64,000 nucleotides of DNA from Dryas octopetala (GCA_963921425.1 OY992832.1:28981489-29045488); one strand, 5' to 3'; positions 44,372 to 55,319 are shown, numbered from the stretch's first letter. Notes: generated by a model from the letters alone, not told the origin. A program made the numbers and translations.

Positions 44372-47300
44372 GTTGGTGCATAAACATCACACATGCCCAA
44401 CTTGATAAGTGAACAATCAAATATCCTACTCGACACAGCCTTGGTAAGAACATCAGCCAGCTGGTCTTCAGATTTCACAAAAGGGAAATCAACAATCTTA
44501 GCCTCTAATTTCTCCTTAATGAAATGACGATCAATTTCCACGTGCTTCGTACGATCGTGTTGAACTGGATTATGAGCAATCTCAATCGCAGATTTATTAT
44601 CACAAAATAACTTCATAGCGACCTTGGGTTTATACCCCAAATCTATCAACAACCTCCTTAGCCACAGGAGCTCACAAATACCATTTGCCATACCTCGGTA
44701 CTCCGCTTCGGCACTGGATCTAGACACCACCTGTTGTTTCTTACTTCGCCAAGTAACTAAATTACCACCAACAAAGGTGAAATACCCAGCTGTAGACCTT
44801 CTATCATCTGCTGATCCTGCCCAATCAGCATCTGTAAACCCAATAACATCCAAATGGTCATGTTTACTAAATAACAACCCTTTACCTGGTGCGGATTTCA
44901 GATACCTCAAGATACGTTCAACTCCATCCATATGTAATTTCCGTGGGTCATGCATGAACTGACTCACCACATTAACAGCATAGGCAATATCCGGTCGAGT
45001 GTGAGCTAGATAAATTAATCTCCCCACAAGTCTCTGATATCTTCCTCTGTCAGTCGGAGCAGAATTGTAGCTTTCAAACAACTTATGGTTCTGCTCAATA
45101 GGAGTTGCAGCAGGCTTACAAGCAAGCATACCTGTTTCTGTCAAGAGATCAAGGACATACTTTCTCTGGGACAAAAAAATTCCATGTGAAGATCTCGCTA
45201 CTTCAATCCCAAGGAAATACTTCAGGTCACCTAATTCTTTCATCTCAAACTCAGAAGCCAGGTAAGTTTGTAGCGAGGCCATCTCCTCCTGATCATCTCC
45301 TGTCAAAACCATATCATCCACATATATAATGAGTACAGTACGCTTGTTACCTCTTCGTTTAATGAATAGTGTATGGTCTGAATTACTTTGTTTATAGCCT
45401 GCAGCTTTCATAGACTTGGAGAACCGTCCAAACCAGGCTCTAGGTGATTGCTTTAGGCCATACAATGCCTTTCTTAGCCTGCACACCATACCTGACTGTT
45501 CCAGTTCAGGAATTCCAGGAGGAGGATCCATATAGACCTCTTCTTCAAGGTCGCCATGCAAGAATGCATTCTTGACATCAAACTGAAGAAGAGGCCACTC
45601 CAGATTAGCAGCTAGAGACAACAACACCCTCACAGTATTCAACTTCGCTACTGGAGCAAATGTCTCCTGATAGTCAACTCCATAAGACTGAGTGTACCCC
45701 TTGGCAACCAACCGAGCTTTATACCTCTCTATGGAACCATCAGCTCTATGTTTAACCGCATAGACCCATCTGCATCCCACAGGTTTCTTCCCTTTAGGTA
45801 ACTGAACCAACTCCCAAGTCTTATTTTTCACCAATGCCTCCATTTCTTCTGCCATTGCCTTAGTCCATCTTGAATCTGCTAAAGCATCCTGCAAATTTCT
45901 TGGGACAGATACAGAAGATAATTGATGCACAAATGACTTATATGACTCGGATAGCCTATGCGAAGACATATGACTATTTATAGAGTATTTGGCTTTGGCG
46001 TTAGGATCTGGTTCATAAGATGTAGGTGGAATACCTCGGGTTGACCTATGTGGAAGCTTATACCTAGAGGTGTCAGGCTCAGACTCAGATTGGATACTCA
46101 AATCATCAGAAAAAGAAGGGGAAATAGGATGTACCTCATGAGACGACTCTGGAGAAGATTGTATCAGTGGTGAAGTATGAGGACTGAGAGTTGTACTATC
46201 ATCAAACAAACCTCCAAACACGGAAGAGTCAGAAAGATCACTGTCACACTGCACCGCCGAGTCTGTAGGTAAGCACGATTGATCTACCAGAGGAGGTATT
46301 TCACCCACCGTACCCACTGAGCGCTCGATACTGCATTGCTCGTCCTTTTTGTCCTGTAACCTGAAACCATTGAAAAACTCCATATCTATGGCATTCGTCC
46401 CTTCACCAACGTTCTCCCCCTGAAGGGAAGGTGCGGAACACTCATAAAAAAATTGTTCCTCATGAAATGTAACATCCATAGAGACATGGAACCGACGAGA
46501 CGGAGGATGATAGCACTTGTATCCTTTAGTAGCACGACCATAGCCAACAAAAACACATTTCAAAGCCCGGGGCTCCAATTTGGTACGTTGATGCCCATGT
46601 AAATGGACATACACAACGCATCCAAACACTCGAGGTTCTAAATGCAAAATAGACGGAAGCTCACAAGAATCAGCAAGGACATCCAATGGGCGCCGAAAAT
46701 CGAGAACACTAGATGGAGTGCGGTTAATTAAGTACACGGCTGAGCTAAGGGCATCGCCCCATAAGAAGGTCGGTACCCGACCGCCAATCAACAATGATCG
46801 AGCAATCTCTAGTAAGTGTCTATTCTTCCGTTCAGCCACCCCATTCTGTTGGGGAGAATAAGAACAAGATGTCTGATGGATAATGCCATGTAAACCAAAG
46901 TAATCTGTCAATCCTTTGTTAACATATTCGCCGCCATTATCCGAGCGGAGAATACGAATCGAATGATTGAACTGAGTGTTCACCATCTTATGGAACAATT
47001 GGAAGACTTCACATACATCACTCTTATTATGAAGAAAATAAATCCAGGTCATACGCGTGCAATCATCTATGAACGTGACAAACCATCGAACGCCATTACA
47101 AGTAGAAAGAGGGGCAGGTCCCCAAACATCAGAGTGAACCAAACCAAAAGGAATTCCACATTTATTATCATTAGAAGAAAACACTATTCGGTGACTCTTA
47201 GCCAACACACAAGTTTCACATTGGAAATCCTGGAAATTACAACCACGAAACAATGAGGGAAATAACCGCCTTAGATAACTAAACGAAGGATGACCCAACC

Positions 47301-47964
47301 GCTGATGCCAGAGCCAGATCCTCTTCTTATTCGCAACTAACTGAGCACCACTAACATGATGAGCCTGACTTACACCATCCAGACCCAAAGTATCACCATC
47401 CAGATAGTACAAGTCCCCATCTCTCCTACCACTGCCAATCCTCTCCTTGGTATGAATATCCTGAAAAATACAGTGAGTAGGAAAGAAAACAACAACACAA
47501 CCACGAGATGCAGTTAGTTGACTAACAGACAATAAATTGCAGTTTAAGGACGGAACAAACAAGGTATTAAGCAAGGTAAGGGACGAAATAGACACAGTTC
47601 CAATGCCAAGGACTGGAGAAGACACACCATTGGCATTAGTAATGAATGGTTTAGGACTACTAGATGACAAGGATTGGAATGCATATCTATCACAAGTCAT
47701 ATGATCAGTGGCACCTGTGTCAATTATCCATGTATTTGTACAAGAATTAGCAGGAGTACGCAAAGCACAATAAGATATACCTGACTTAGCAGCAAAAATA
47801 GAAGTATTGACCAAATTTCCCTTAGGAGCCGGTTGGGTAGCCTTAAAAGGAGAGTCCCCTGGAGATGCCTTCATGCCTTCAGTCAAAAAAACTGATTTGT
47901 AGCAGCGGAACAAGTCAGAAAGCAAGTCACACAGCAGCAGCAAGGAGTAAGAATCGACGCACAC
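44368..47964 (-). CDS. copia Pol polyprotein without Gag
   Basis: An uninterrupted 1198-codon ORF. It opens with about 75 residues of no recognised domain (a Leu/Cys-rich start, then KASPGDSPFKATQPAPKG). The protease follows at once: WIIDTGATDHMT near residue 80-90. The integrase zinc region (WHQRLGHPSFSYL...CETCVLAKSH) and D,D-35-E core come next: HSDVWGP near 275, RSDNGGEY, NGVAERKNR. Reverse transcriptase has KARLVAKGYTQ, QFDVKNAFLHGDL, YGLKQSPRAW and YVDD near 880. RNase H has GFTDADWAG, RRSTAGYFTF, RSSAEAEYRG and KHVEIDRHFI, ending near DVLTKAV. No UBN2-type gag and no CCHC knuckle are present. The true initiation codon is uncertain; an internal Met just before KASPGD is an alternative. 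Confidence 0.93.
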   Translation of the reverse strand: MCVDSYSLLLLCDLLSDLFRCYKSVFLTEGMKASPGDSPFKATQPAPKGNLVNTSIFAAKSGISYCALRTPANSCTNTWIIDTGATDHMTCDRYAFQSLSSSSPKPFITNANGVSSPVLGIGTVSISSLTLLNTLFVPSLNCNLLSVSQLTASRGCVVVFFPTHCIFQDIHTKERIGSGRRDGDLYYLDGDTLGLDGVSQAHHVSGAQLVANKKRIWLWHQRLGHPSFSYLRRLFPSLFRGCNFQDFQCETCVLAKSHRIVFSSNDNKCGIPFGLVHSDVWGPAPLSTCNGVRWFVTFIDDCTRMTWIYFLHNKSDVCEVFQLFHKMVNTQFNHSIRILRSDNGGEYVNKGLTDYFGLHGIIHQTSCSYSPQQNGVAERKNRHLLEIARSLLIGGRVPTFLWGDALSSAVYLINRTPSSVLDFRRPLDVLADSCELPSILHLEPRVFGCVVYVHLHGHQRTKLEPRALKCVFVGYGRATKGYKCYHPPSRRFHVSMDVTFHEEQFFYECSAPSLQGENVGEGTNAIDMEFFNGFRLQDKKDEQCSIERSVGTVGEIPPLVDQSCLPTDSAVQCDSDLSDSSVFGGLFDDSTTLSPHTSPLIQSSPESSHEVHPISPSFSDDLSIQSESEPDTSRYKLPHRSTRGIPPTSYEPDPNAKAKYSINSHMSSHRLSESYKSFVHQLSSVSVPRNLQDALADSRWTKAMAEEMEALVKNKTWELVQLPKGKKPVGCRWVYAVKHRADGSIERYKARLVAKGYTQSYGVDYQETFAPVAKLNTVRVLLSLAANLEWPLLQFDVKNAFLHGDLEEEVYMDPPPGIPELEQSGMVCRLRKALYGLKQSPRAWFGRFSKSMKAAGYKQSNSDHTLFIKRRGNKRTVLIIYVDDMVLTGDDQEEMASLQTYLASEFEMKELGDLKYFLGIEVARSSHGIFLSQRKYVLDLLTETGMLACKPAATPIEQNHKLFESYNSAPTDRGRYQRLVGRLIYLAHTRPDIAYAVNVVSQFMHDPRKLHMDGVERILRYLKSAPGKGLLFSKHDHLDVIGFTDADWAGSADDRRSTAGYFTFVGGNLVTWRSKKQQVVSRSSAEAEYRGMANGICELLWLRRLLIDLGYKPKVAMKLFCDNKSAIEIAHNPVQHDRTKHVEIDRHFIKEKLEAKIVDFPFVKSEDQLADVLTKAVSSRIFDCSLIKLGMCDVYAPT

Positions 47965-47984
47965 AGCAGCAGGAAAGATTAACG

Positions 47985-48430
47985 GCGTCCCTGGATGGCG
48001 GCGACGTCGTTATCTGGGCGGCGTCGTCGTCCCTGGATGCAAGCAGGAAAGAACGACGGTCGTCGTTCAGTCAACGTCGCAGGAGCCGCGCACGGTCGTC
48101 GCACAGCAGGTTGGCGTCGTCGGGCAAGCGGCCAGTGGTCGGGGCAGCAGGTTGGCGTCGTCGGGCAAGCAGGTCAGCGTCGCGTCGGCAAACGGCGACG
48201 TCGCTGCTGGTTGACTAGAGCAAAAACAGACGAGGTGGTCGGCGCGCAGTGGAACAGACGGCGGCGTCGACGTCGTCTGGGCAGCAGCAGCGTCTGGCGG
48301 TCGCTGGCGTCGCTGCTGGTTGACTGGAGCAAATACAGACAGGGTGGTCGGCGCACAGTGGAACAAACGGCGGCGTCGACGTCGTCTGGGCAGCAGCAGC
48401 GTCGTCGTCGTCTGGGCCAGCAGCAGATAG
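47985..48430. repeat. GC-rich tandem repeats replacing gag
   Basis: A strongly GC-rich block dominated by GTCGTC and CAGCAG triplets, in an otherwise AT-rich window. It includes two units of about 109 bp sharing GGTGGTCGGCGC and GGCGGCGTCGACGTCGTCTG, offset from about 48,227 to 48,336. It also has a shorter repeated phrase, GGGGCAGCAGGTTGGCGTCG, near 48,100-48,160. It lies between the primer site and pol. Overlapping ORFs in all frames are composition artefacts. Confidence 0.75.
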
Positions 48431-48633
48431 GTATATAAAATACCAATATTTGTGTTTTCTCAGCAAATATGGAGAAGTCACGCAAGGAACAAAAAACAGA
48501 GCAAAATTAATCCCATGCACACAGCAACAAGGATTTACACAGAGATTCTCACGCAAAGAGCAATAAAAAACAGATCAAGATCAACCCTAACACACCACCA
48601 AAAACCTAAGTCTGACGAATAGGAGTTTGGGTG

Positions 48634-48645
48634 GCTCTGATACCA
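48634..48645 (-). other. primer-binding site (tRNA-Met)
   Basis: The minus strand reads TGGTATCAGAGC, adjoining the 5' LTR. Confidence 0.95.
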
Positions 48646-48796
48646 TGTCAAATAATGTGTTTAGGGTTTAATAATTTCAGCATATTTCATTAATCATATA
48701 AAAAAGGTATTTATACCTATACAAGTGAGGGTCTAAATAGCAAATACATCTATTCCTATAATTACAAGAAAACCCATATAAACTAGGAATTTAACA
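48646..48796 (-). repeat. 5' LTR (151 bp) with TATA box
   Basis: On the minus strand it runs TGTTAAATTCC to TTATTTGACA. A palindromic GGTATAAATACC at 48,703-48,714 is the likely TATA box. Confidence 0.95.
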
Positions 48797-48801
48797 CATT
48801 G

Positions 48802-49640
48802 GTGGTGGGCTTTGATGCACAACGGAAATAGGGGTGGGGTGAAGGTGGCCTTGGTTAGTAAATATAACATTTGGCTTCTTTGGAAAGAAGTGACAAATTA
48901 GTGGCAAATTTGCTCTCTTTGACATTTGAAAAAAAAAAAATCTTAATATTCAACTTTAGAAATTAATGACATTTAATTACCAAAATAAAAAATAATAATA
49001 CATTGAAATAAGACATTAATTGACAATATTAAAATTTACCTTTTTTCAACTCAAAAGGGTAAAAAAGAAAATCACAAAATAATTTTTTTGCAGAAAATGG
49101 ATAATTTTACGTGGCAAATTCAAAAATGGGTGTATATCTAATTTCTAAAAAAAATTGGATAATATCAAACAAGGTTTCCCGAAATGGATGTATTTCTAAT
49201 TAGCTTAAATTAAAATAATTATAGCCCAGTTTGCTGATGCACCAAACACAGGACAATGTTATTTTGATTATCCAACTTCTTAATCCGACAGAACACCAAA
49301 TATAGGATTTCAGTTAATCCCCTTACTCTAGTCCAGCAGTATCCAACATAGTCTCTAACAATAGTCCAGTCTAATAAACGAGCCCTTAGTGTGTAAGTCC
49401 TTTGTGTGGTCTCACTAGAGAAATAGGAACCAAGTTGCTGCAACAAGAGGAGGAGAAGGAGAGTTTCCCACCTTGGCCGAAATCACAAGGAGATGATACC
49501 CCCCACATGTGACACAAGGGCTAGCCCCTTTCGGTCTTCAAGGGTAAATTATGCACGTCTCTCTCTTTTATGATTAGTTTTTTCATGGTCTACACAACTG
49601 TGATCTTGGTTTTAAAAAGGAATCTTGAAAAGTTTTTGAA
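48802..49640. other. no gene seen
   Basis: Continuation of the DNA that the copia element split. AT-rich, with no recognised gene. A stretch at about 49,220-49,385 has MITE-like wording but no defined ends. Confidence 0.4.
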
Positions 49641-49649
49641 ACCTAGACT

Positions 49650-50114
49650 ATGTTTTCCCTTCAGGAGGTAGAAATCCAGACAAAGCACATATATTTGGAA
49701 ATTATTCAGGTGATGCATGTGTTAATTTTTCTAATTATAAGCAAATAGAAGAAAATGATGATTTATAAAGTGAAGCAGAACAGATACATATGGCAATAGA
49801 TGAGTTGGACAAGCAATTAATGGAATATCATTATGATGAAGTTATAGATGCACTAATAATAGATATAGATACCTTATTTAGTGAAAAAAATTTAGTCAAA
49901 TATGGTACATTTAAATTAGGATTTTATGACAAAATAGTAGAAGAGCTTAAGAAATTTATTTTAGATTTTGGATTAGAAAAAATTTTAAGATAAAGAGAAT
50001 ATAACAATATGATAGAGCATGCCTAAAAGAACAGAGAAACTATACAAAGAGCAAAGTGACAATAGGTTTCAGAATTATATAGACTTAGATACAAAGCTTA
50101 AAAGAAATAAAAGG
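49650..50114 (+). pseudogene. AT-rich coding relic, virus- or retroelement-like
   Basis: One frame runs with few stops. It includes a 67-codon open piece at 49790-49993 rich in Asp, Glu, Lys, Leu and Ile, and continues with stops to about 50,114. There it is cut by an LTR-like start (TGTGACGCCC). Its composition resembles the relic at 28.4-29.6 kb. No domain is recognised. Confidence 0.2.
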
Positions 50115-50592
50115 TGTGACGCCCTAAACCCCCGGGCTGGAATATTTGGATGTGTAACACGCCACTAACCATTCAGCCCTAGATGGAACTACTAAACTCG
50201 ACAACTCGCATCTAAAACCAAACAATCAACGTAAGACTGAATTTAAAAACAAAATACCTGGTTGGATCATAATATAAATTACACAATGAAATAAATAAAT
50301 AAAATACTTTGATTTCAAACCAACCTCCAAGATTACGTAAATAAATAGTAACCTTGTACAACTGTTTTTCAAACATTAATGAGCTGAAATAAATATAAAA
50401 CTCTTTACAAGAATGAAAGAGAAGATAACTCTGTCATGCCCCAATCCGGAATTAAGATTTAATATCAGATTAAGGTATGAATCACACACTAATTATAGAA
50501 TTAACTTCTATAACCATAATGTGACGGAGGATAATAAATAAATAGAAATAAACAAGACTAACAACATTTTACCCACAAAACAACTATACAGT
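50115..50592 (-). mobile_element. LTR-like termini, nested fragments
   Basis: TGTGACGCCCTAAACCCC at 50115 and TGTCATGCCCCAATCCGG at 50432 look like the inverted form of LTR ends such as the GGGGCGTGACA end of the solo LTR at 62699. The second may continue beyond the CACTA element to GGATCTCACA at 55271-55280. No matching TSDs were found, so boundaries are provisional. Confidence 0.35.
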
Positions 50593-50619
50593 CACTACAA
50601 GAAAACTGTCAATAGATAT

Positions 50620-50930
50620 CACCCATTTTATATCAGATTTGAAAGCGACTGATATTATAAAAATTATAATATCAGATAATTTTTTAGCTGATTTCTAAAC
50701 TTTATTAGAAATCACATGATCTTTTTCAACTGATATATAATATTTTTCTTTTTTCTAGAATTTATAAAGACATCAGTTTAAACTGTCAACTGATATTATA
50801 AGTTTACGTATCCTTCTGCCACCCAAACACACCTAAACAAACCTGATATAAAATGTTTTTGTTTTTTTTTATATTATTAACATATCAGTTTAATTAAAAG
50901 TCAACTGATATCTTAACTACATAAGTTGAC
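50620..50930. repeat. CACTA subterminal ATATCAG repeats, left
   Basis: Many direct and inverted copies of a CTGATATYA-type motif (ACTGATATTATA, ATATCAGATAAT, ACTGATATC). These are likely transposase-binding sites. Confidence 0.75.
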
Positions 50931-51016
50931 CTTTGACCAAAAAAAAAAAAGTTGACCTAAAAGGAAAATTAGGAGCACACACGCGGGCACAACACCTCAC
51001 TCAAACGCACCACACT

Positions 51017-51787
51017 CAGAGTCGCACATTCGCACCCAGTACGCCTCCCTACTCCTGCTCGATCTACCAGCGACTGTCGTTGGTCGCCAGAAAAGCTTCT
51101 CCAAATTTCAGGCTTAGGGTTGCGGCGTCGACTTCCAGTTCGAAAGGTATGTGGGCTTCCCTGCATTCTCTGTCTTCCATCCTTCTCTGTCTTCAATTCT
51201 TCTGTCTTCCAAATCTGTTCATTTAGGGTTTCAAATTTATTTGATGTACTTTGATTTTAAGCTTTTAATTTTTTTAATTTCTAAGAATTTCCCACATCCA
51301 TTTTGGGTCTGAATGTGGTTATGGCTGGGTTTTGGGATGGGTCTGTGGCTTAGAGCAGTTTTGTGTTTGATTTTGGGGTGGATTTGGATTCCACTGATTT
51401 TCAGAGTCACACACTCGCACCCAGTACGCCTCCCTACTCCTGCTCAATCTACCAGCGGCTGTCGTTGGTCGCCAGAGAAGGTTCTCCAAATTTCAGGCTT
51501 AGGGTTGCGGCGTCGACTTCCAGTTCGAAAGGTATGTGGGTTTCCCTGCATTCTCTGTCTTCCATCCTTCTCTGTCTTCAATTCTTCTGTCTTCCAATTC
51601 TGTTCATTTAGGGTTTCAAATTTATTTGGTGTACTTTGATTTTAAGCTTTTAATTTTTTTAATTTTTAAGAATTTCCCACATCAATTTTGGGTCTGAATG
51701 TGGTTATGGCTGGGTTTTGGGATGGGTCTGTGGCTTAGAGCAGTTTTGTGTTTGATTTTGTGGTGGATATGGATTCCACTGATTTTC
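51017..51787 (+). repeat. 385-bp tandem duplication of leader-like DNA
   Basis: Two copies start at 51017 (CAGAGTCGCACATTCGCACC) and 51402 (CAGAGTCACACACTCGCACC) and stay over 95% alike. Each holds a GC-rich stretch ending CAGTTCGAAAG|GTATGTGGG, which looks like a 5'-UTR exon followed by a splice donor. CT-rich and T-rich intron-like sequence follows. Confidence 0.85.
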
Positions 51788-51880
51788 TGTTTAGTACACT
51801 TGCTGAGTTTTAGGACTAATAAAATACAAACTGTTTTCGAAAAATAGATCAAGCTTCAGAGAGCGAGAGAGAGAGAGGCA

Positions 51881-53409
51881 ATGGAGGTGGAACTGAAGGA
51901 GATGCTTAACAACCTTGAATCTCTGAAGCAATCGCTAACTGATCCATCTCTTCCTGCTCCAATCGATAAGGTAATTTCTCAATTCTGAGTCATTTGGATC
52001 CAAAACTGAAATTGAGCTTTAGTCTTGGAGTGTTCTTGTTTTGATCGGACTGCTTGATTTTGGCCTGACATGGATCAATTTCAGATTTAATTGTTAATCA
52101 TTCATTTGAAATTAAACATTCTGATTAAACAACTGTTTAGCTGTTTAATCAGATATAAACAGTTGAGATGCACAGTGGTGAGATTTCATCTTTTCAGCTG
52201 TATATATATGTATATGTATGTATTTATTTATCTATGTATGTATGGACGTTTACATGTATAGTCAAGCATACTCACATTTGTTAGACATGCAAACTTTGTT
52301 TTGCATGATTTGCATTTCATTTTTAATCATAGTGGAAAATCATTGTGGTATCCAATCAATTTTGACTGCCTAGTGCATATTTATATAAAATAGGAATGTA
52401 AAGTCAAGGATATTCTCCGTCAATTCTTTTTTCTCCGTCAATTCTTTTTTCTCTGTCTTTCATTATAATTTAGACACTTCTGTTGCATGGTTACTTGGTC
52501 CATCTGCATATTCATTATTTTTCCTCGCATTTATTATATATCACACCAAATATTCATTATTATTTATCAATTTATGTGTGTGTCTCGAGGGGTGCATCAA
52601 ACGGCAAGTTTAATTGGCAAGGAGAAGGTGGAAATTAATAAAGCCATCGATAATTGGTCGATTTGCAGATTATATTCTTTCAATAATTGGTTGATTAGGT
52701 GTTCTATATGTGTTTTGAGTTGATTTGCAGATTATAATCTGCAACGATTATGAAGATGGCTTGTTCGTGGTCTAGTAAGTCATAGTATTTTCTTACTTAT
52801 ATGTGTACACATGGGATGTAAAATTAATTTCTTTTCTGGGTTGTGGTTGTGATAATGGGAACTGGTTGTTGATCTCTTTCCTGATTTGAATTGGATTTTT
52901 ATTTGAGGTGAAAGAATTAGTTCTATTGAATTCTGCCATTTGGCTTTGTTTCGTTTGGTTTTTATTCTTATGCAAGAATTGTGAAGTTGGTTTGTAGCTT
53001 CTGTTGGTGTATGGGTTGGGTTGTCTTGATTGTTGTTTTGCAGGTCAGGCTGACTGAATTAAGAGTCCAACTGCCTTTGTGCGAAGACACACCTAATGTT
53101 GTCCATGAATTAAAAATAGCAAGTAACATTCTTGACCCAAATCTATTGCTTCTTATTTTTCTATTATGCAGTCCCTTAGACTTTATGTTACACCATATCA
53201 AATATGCTTTTATAGTTCATTATGTAACCTAATTATATTTTACCAATAGTTGAAAATTGAGATGAATAAGGCATGCATGTAGTCAGTATATAGGACTTGT
53301 GAGATCAATGAATTTGTGGTTAAATTTGAGAATATATATTCCTTTGATGTTTTCAGTGGTCCAATCTGAAGATCAAGCGAAGCGGATACACACAAGATCA
53401 AATAGATGA
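51881..53409 (+). pseudogene. captured gene exons, RPN12-like
   Basis: An ATG at 51881 follows a purine-rich leader. The frame runs 30 codons to AAG|GTAATT at 51970. A second exon-like piece lies at 53044-53122 after TTTTGCAG. It reads VRLTELRVQLPLCEDTPNVV then HELKIA, resembling the proteasome lid subunit RPN12 (PSMD8) segment around its conserved TPNAVHELTIARD motif. A third piece starts at 53357 after TTTTCAG and stops at 53407-53409. If spliced, about 74 residues result, with the RPN12 core missing. The family is suggested from memory of motif wording; the first exon matches nothing I know. The canonical splice borders argue for capture of genomic DNA, not retroposed cDNA. Confidence 0.4.
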
Positions 53410-53934
53410 GGTGCGGGTGGAATGGGGAGATTTGTGAACTTCAATTATCTTGAGACCAACAAGTTGGTAGGTGGTGTACGTTTGCCTTTTTTGTGGATAG
53501 AATTTGTTGTCGAGCATGTTCATATTTTGCAAAGCATGGAAGAAGATTGAAGATTGGTGCTTTTAATTAGAATACATGCTGCCATGCCAATATTTTGTAA
53601 ATGGTGGCAAAAGTTAGAACTAGCTAGAGACATAGTGCTGATTTGCAGATTAATTAGCCTAGGTGCTGCCATGCTAATATTTTGTACATGTGGGCAGCTT
53701 TAATTTGGTATATTACAACTTGTGTTTTGGTTTTGTAAAGGTCTTCACAAGCATGTTTTGGTTATCTTATTAGATATTTGTACTGTAAACCTTTTGGGGC
53801 AGCTTTGAATATTGTTATTGGTAATTATTGAAATATATATATGGAATGAGAATGAAAGATTTTGTGTCTGCATAAATTTCTGGCCATTTCAATTTACTGG
53901 CTCAAATTTATGTATTGATATCCTTTTTAGGTGA

Positions 53935-54460
53935 AAAAAAAACTGATATATAATGTACATAACAACTGGTCTAAAGGATGTTTTGATATCAGTTTTGGAC
54001 TAATAATTGATATTTTATAACGCTTTGATATCAGGTTCTTTCTCAGATCTGATATAAAAACAATATTTAGATATCAGAACCTATTCCATACCTGATATTG
54101 ATATCAAGATTATATATATCAGATTCTACTATAGACCTGATATTGATACTATAATTTTATATCATATTCTACCTCAAACCTGATATTGATATCGAGTTAT
54201 ATGTCAGTATTAGTATCCAATACGATATCTATTGACCAATTCTGTTGGTACTTGGATTTTATAGATATCAGAAATAATATCAAATTGGATATCCATTTTG
54301 TATTTAGGATATCAGGTTGAAAAAGAAAAATGATATAATAAACAATGTTTACATATCAGTTTAAAACTGATATCTAAAATACCATACATTAGATATCACG
54401 ACGCCCTATATCAGACGGCTACCCAAATAGATATCAGTCCACGACTGATATCTATCGACA
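53935..54460. repeat. CACTA subterminal ATATCAG repeats, right
   Basis: A dense array of GATATCAG/CTGATATC motifs (over a dozen) up to the right terminus. Confidence 0.8.
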
Positions 54461-54477
54461 TTTTTCTTGTAGTGAGT

Positions 54478-55319
54478 TTACCTATCTGGATTCCGTGTAT
54501 CCTAAATCACCATGTGCACCACACCACCTTACTACCTTGCTGGCAACCAACCAAAAGATTTGAGTGACAAATCCAAAACCACGGTTGAAATCTCCTTAAA
54601 GAAATGATTGATTAATCAAAGACCCATGTTGTTGCTGCCGAAATCCTTAAGAAAAAGATAAGATTAATAAAAAATGATTAATCAAACTAGACAAGAACCA
54701 TATTGCTGCCGACTTCTCCTTTACCAAAAAGAAGTGATTAATCAAAGCAGGATGATGAGTTAAGTTTGTGGATGAAAAAGTGAAAGAGTTCTAATGATTA
54801 ATCAAGAGGAAATATGAGTTGAGTTTGAAAAAGTGAGAGAGAAAACTCTCAAAAGCAAGCAGGTGGGAGTCACGGATTTCTGAAATGAAAATGTGGGGAT
54901 GGGGTATTCAAAGACAAAGCAAATCACTTGATTGACTTTAAGATAATCCACCGCTTCCACAATCTTCTCAAACTCTCCACTCTCTTCTAGTCCCACGTGC
55001 CCAACTGCTGGCACTCCTCTCAACTGTTGATAAACTTAAATCAGTAAAACAAATAAAAATAAAGGGCCAAGATGAATCTACATGTCCATCTCCCATTTTA
55101 CACAACTTTTCTACACTCTTCCAACTTCAACAAATCACCAAAAATACATTCGAACTTTGAAAATACCCCAAAAAATACTACGTACTCGTAACAACGAATA
55201 TCAATTTTCTATTGGCTCACAACCAACTTTTGATCTCTAAACCTTTTGAAAATCAAACACAAATTTTTCAGGATCTCACACCATTAGTCGCAATCACTTA
55301 TTATACCACAAGAGGCTAG
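54478..55319. other. possible LTR continuation, no gene
   Basis: This flank was contiguous with 50,432-50,589 before the CACTA insertion. It repeats ATGATTAATCAA several times (54,606-54,800) and ends near GGATCTCACA (55271-55280). That is the complement of TGTGAGATCC, close to the TGTGAGACCC start of the solo LTR at 60093. Confidence 0.35.

Larger units (their letters stand above)
44210..48796 (-). mobile_element. gag-less Ty1/copia element, short LTRs
   Basis: A 4587-bp element on the minus strand with identical CATTG TSDs at 44205-44209 and 48797-48801. It has two 151-bp LTRs differing at one base (about 0.7%), a tRNA-Met primer site, an intact 1198-codon pol ORF and a polypurine tract. 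Where gag and its CCHC knuckle should be, there is only a leader of about 210 bp and a GC-rich tandemly repeated block. Short LTRs and pol motifs fit the Ale/Retrofit group (inference). The near-identical LTRs mean very recent insertion. Confidence 0.92.
50593..54474. mobile_element. complete non-autonomous CACTA element
   Basis: A 3882-bp element with perfect termini: CACTACAAGAAAA at 50593 and TTTTTCTTGTAGTG ending at 54474. It is flanked by the 3-bp TSD AGT (50590-50592 and 54475-54477). Both ends carry arrays of CTGATAT/ATATCAG motifs. The interior has no transposase. It carries GC-richer, exon-like sequence with splice signals, including a tandemly duplicated 5'-leader-like segment. Intact ends and TSD imply comparatively recent transposition in trans. 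Confidence 0.92.

Noticed and set aside
48067-48556. Several ORFs of 99-147 aa in the GC-rich block
   Set aside because: Triplet-like GTCGTC/CAGCAG composition opens all frames; no gag or other domain.
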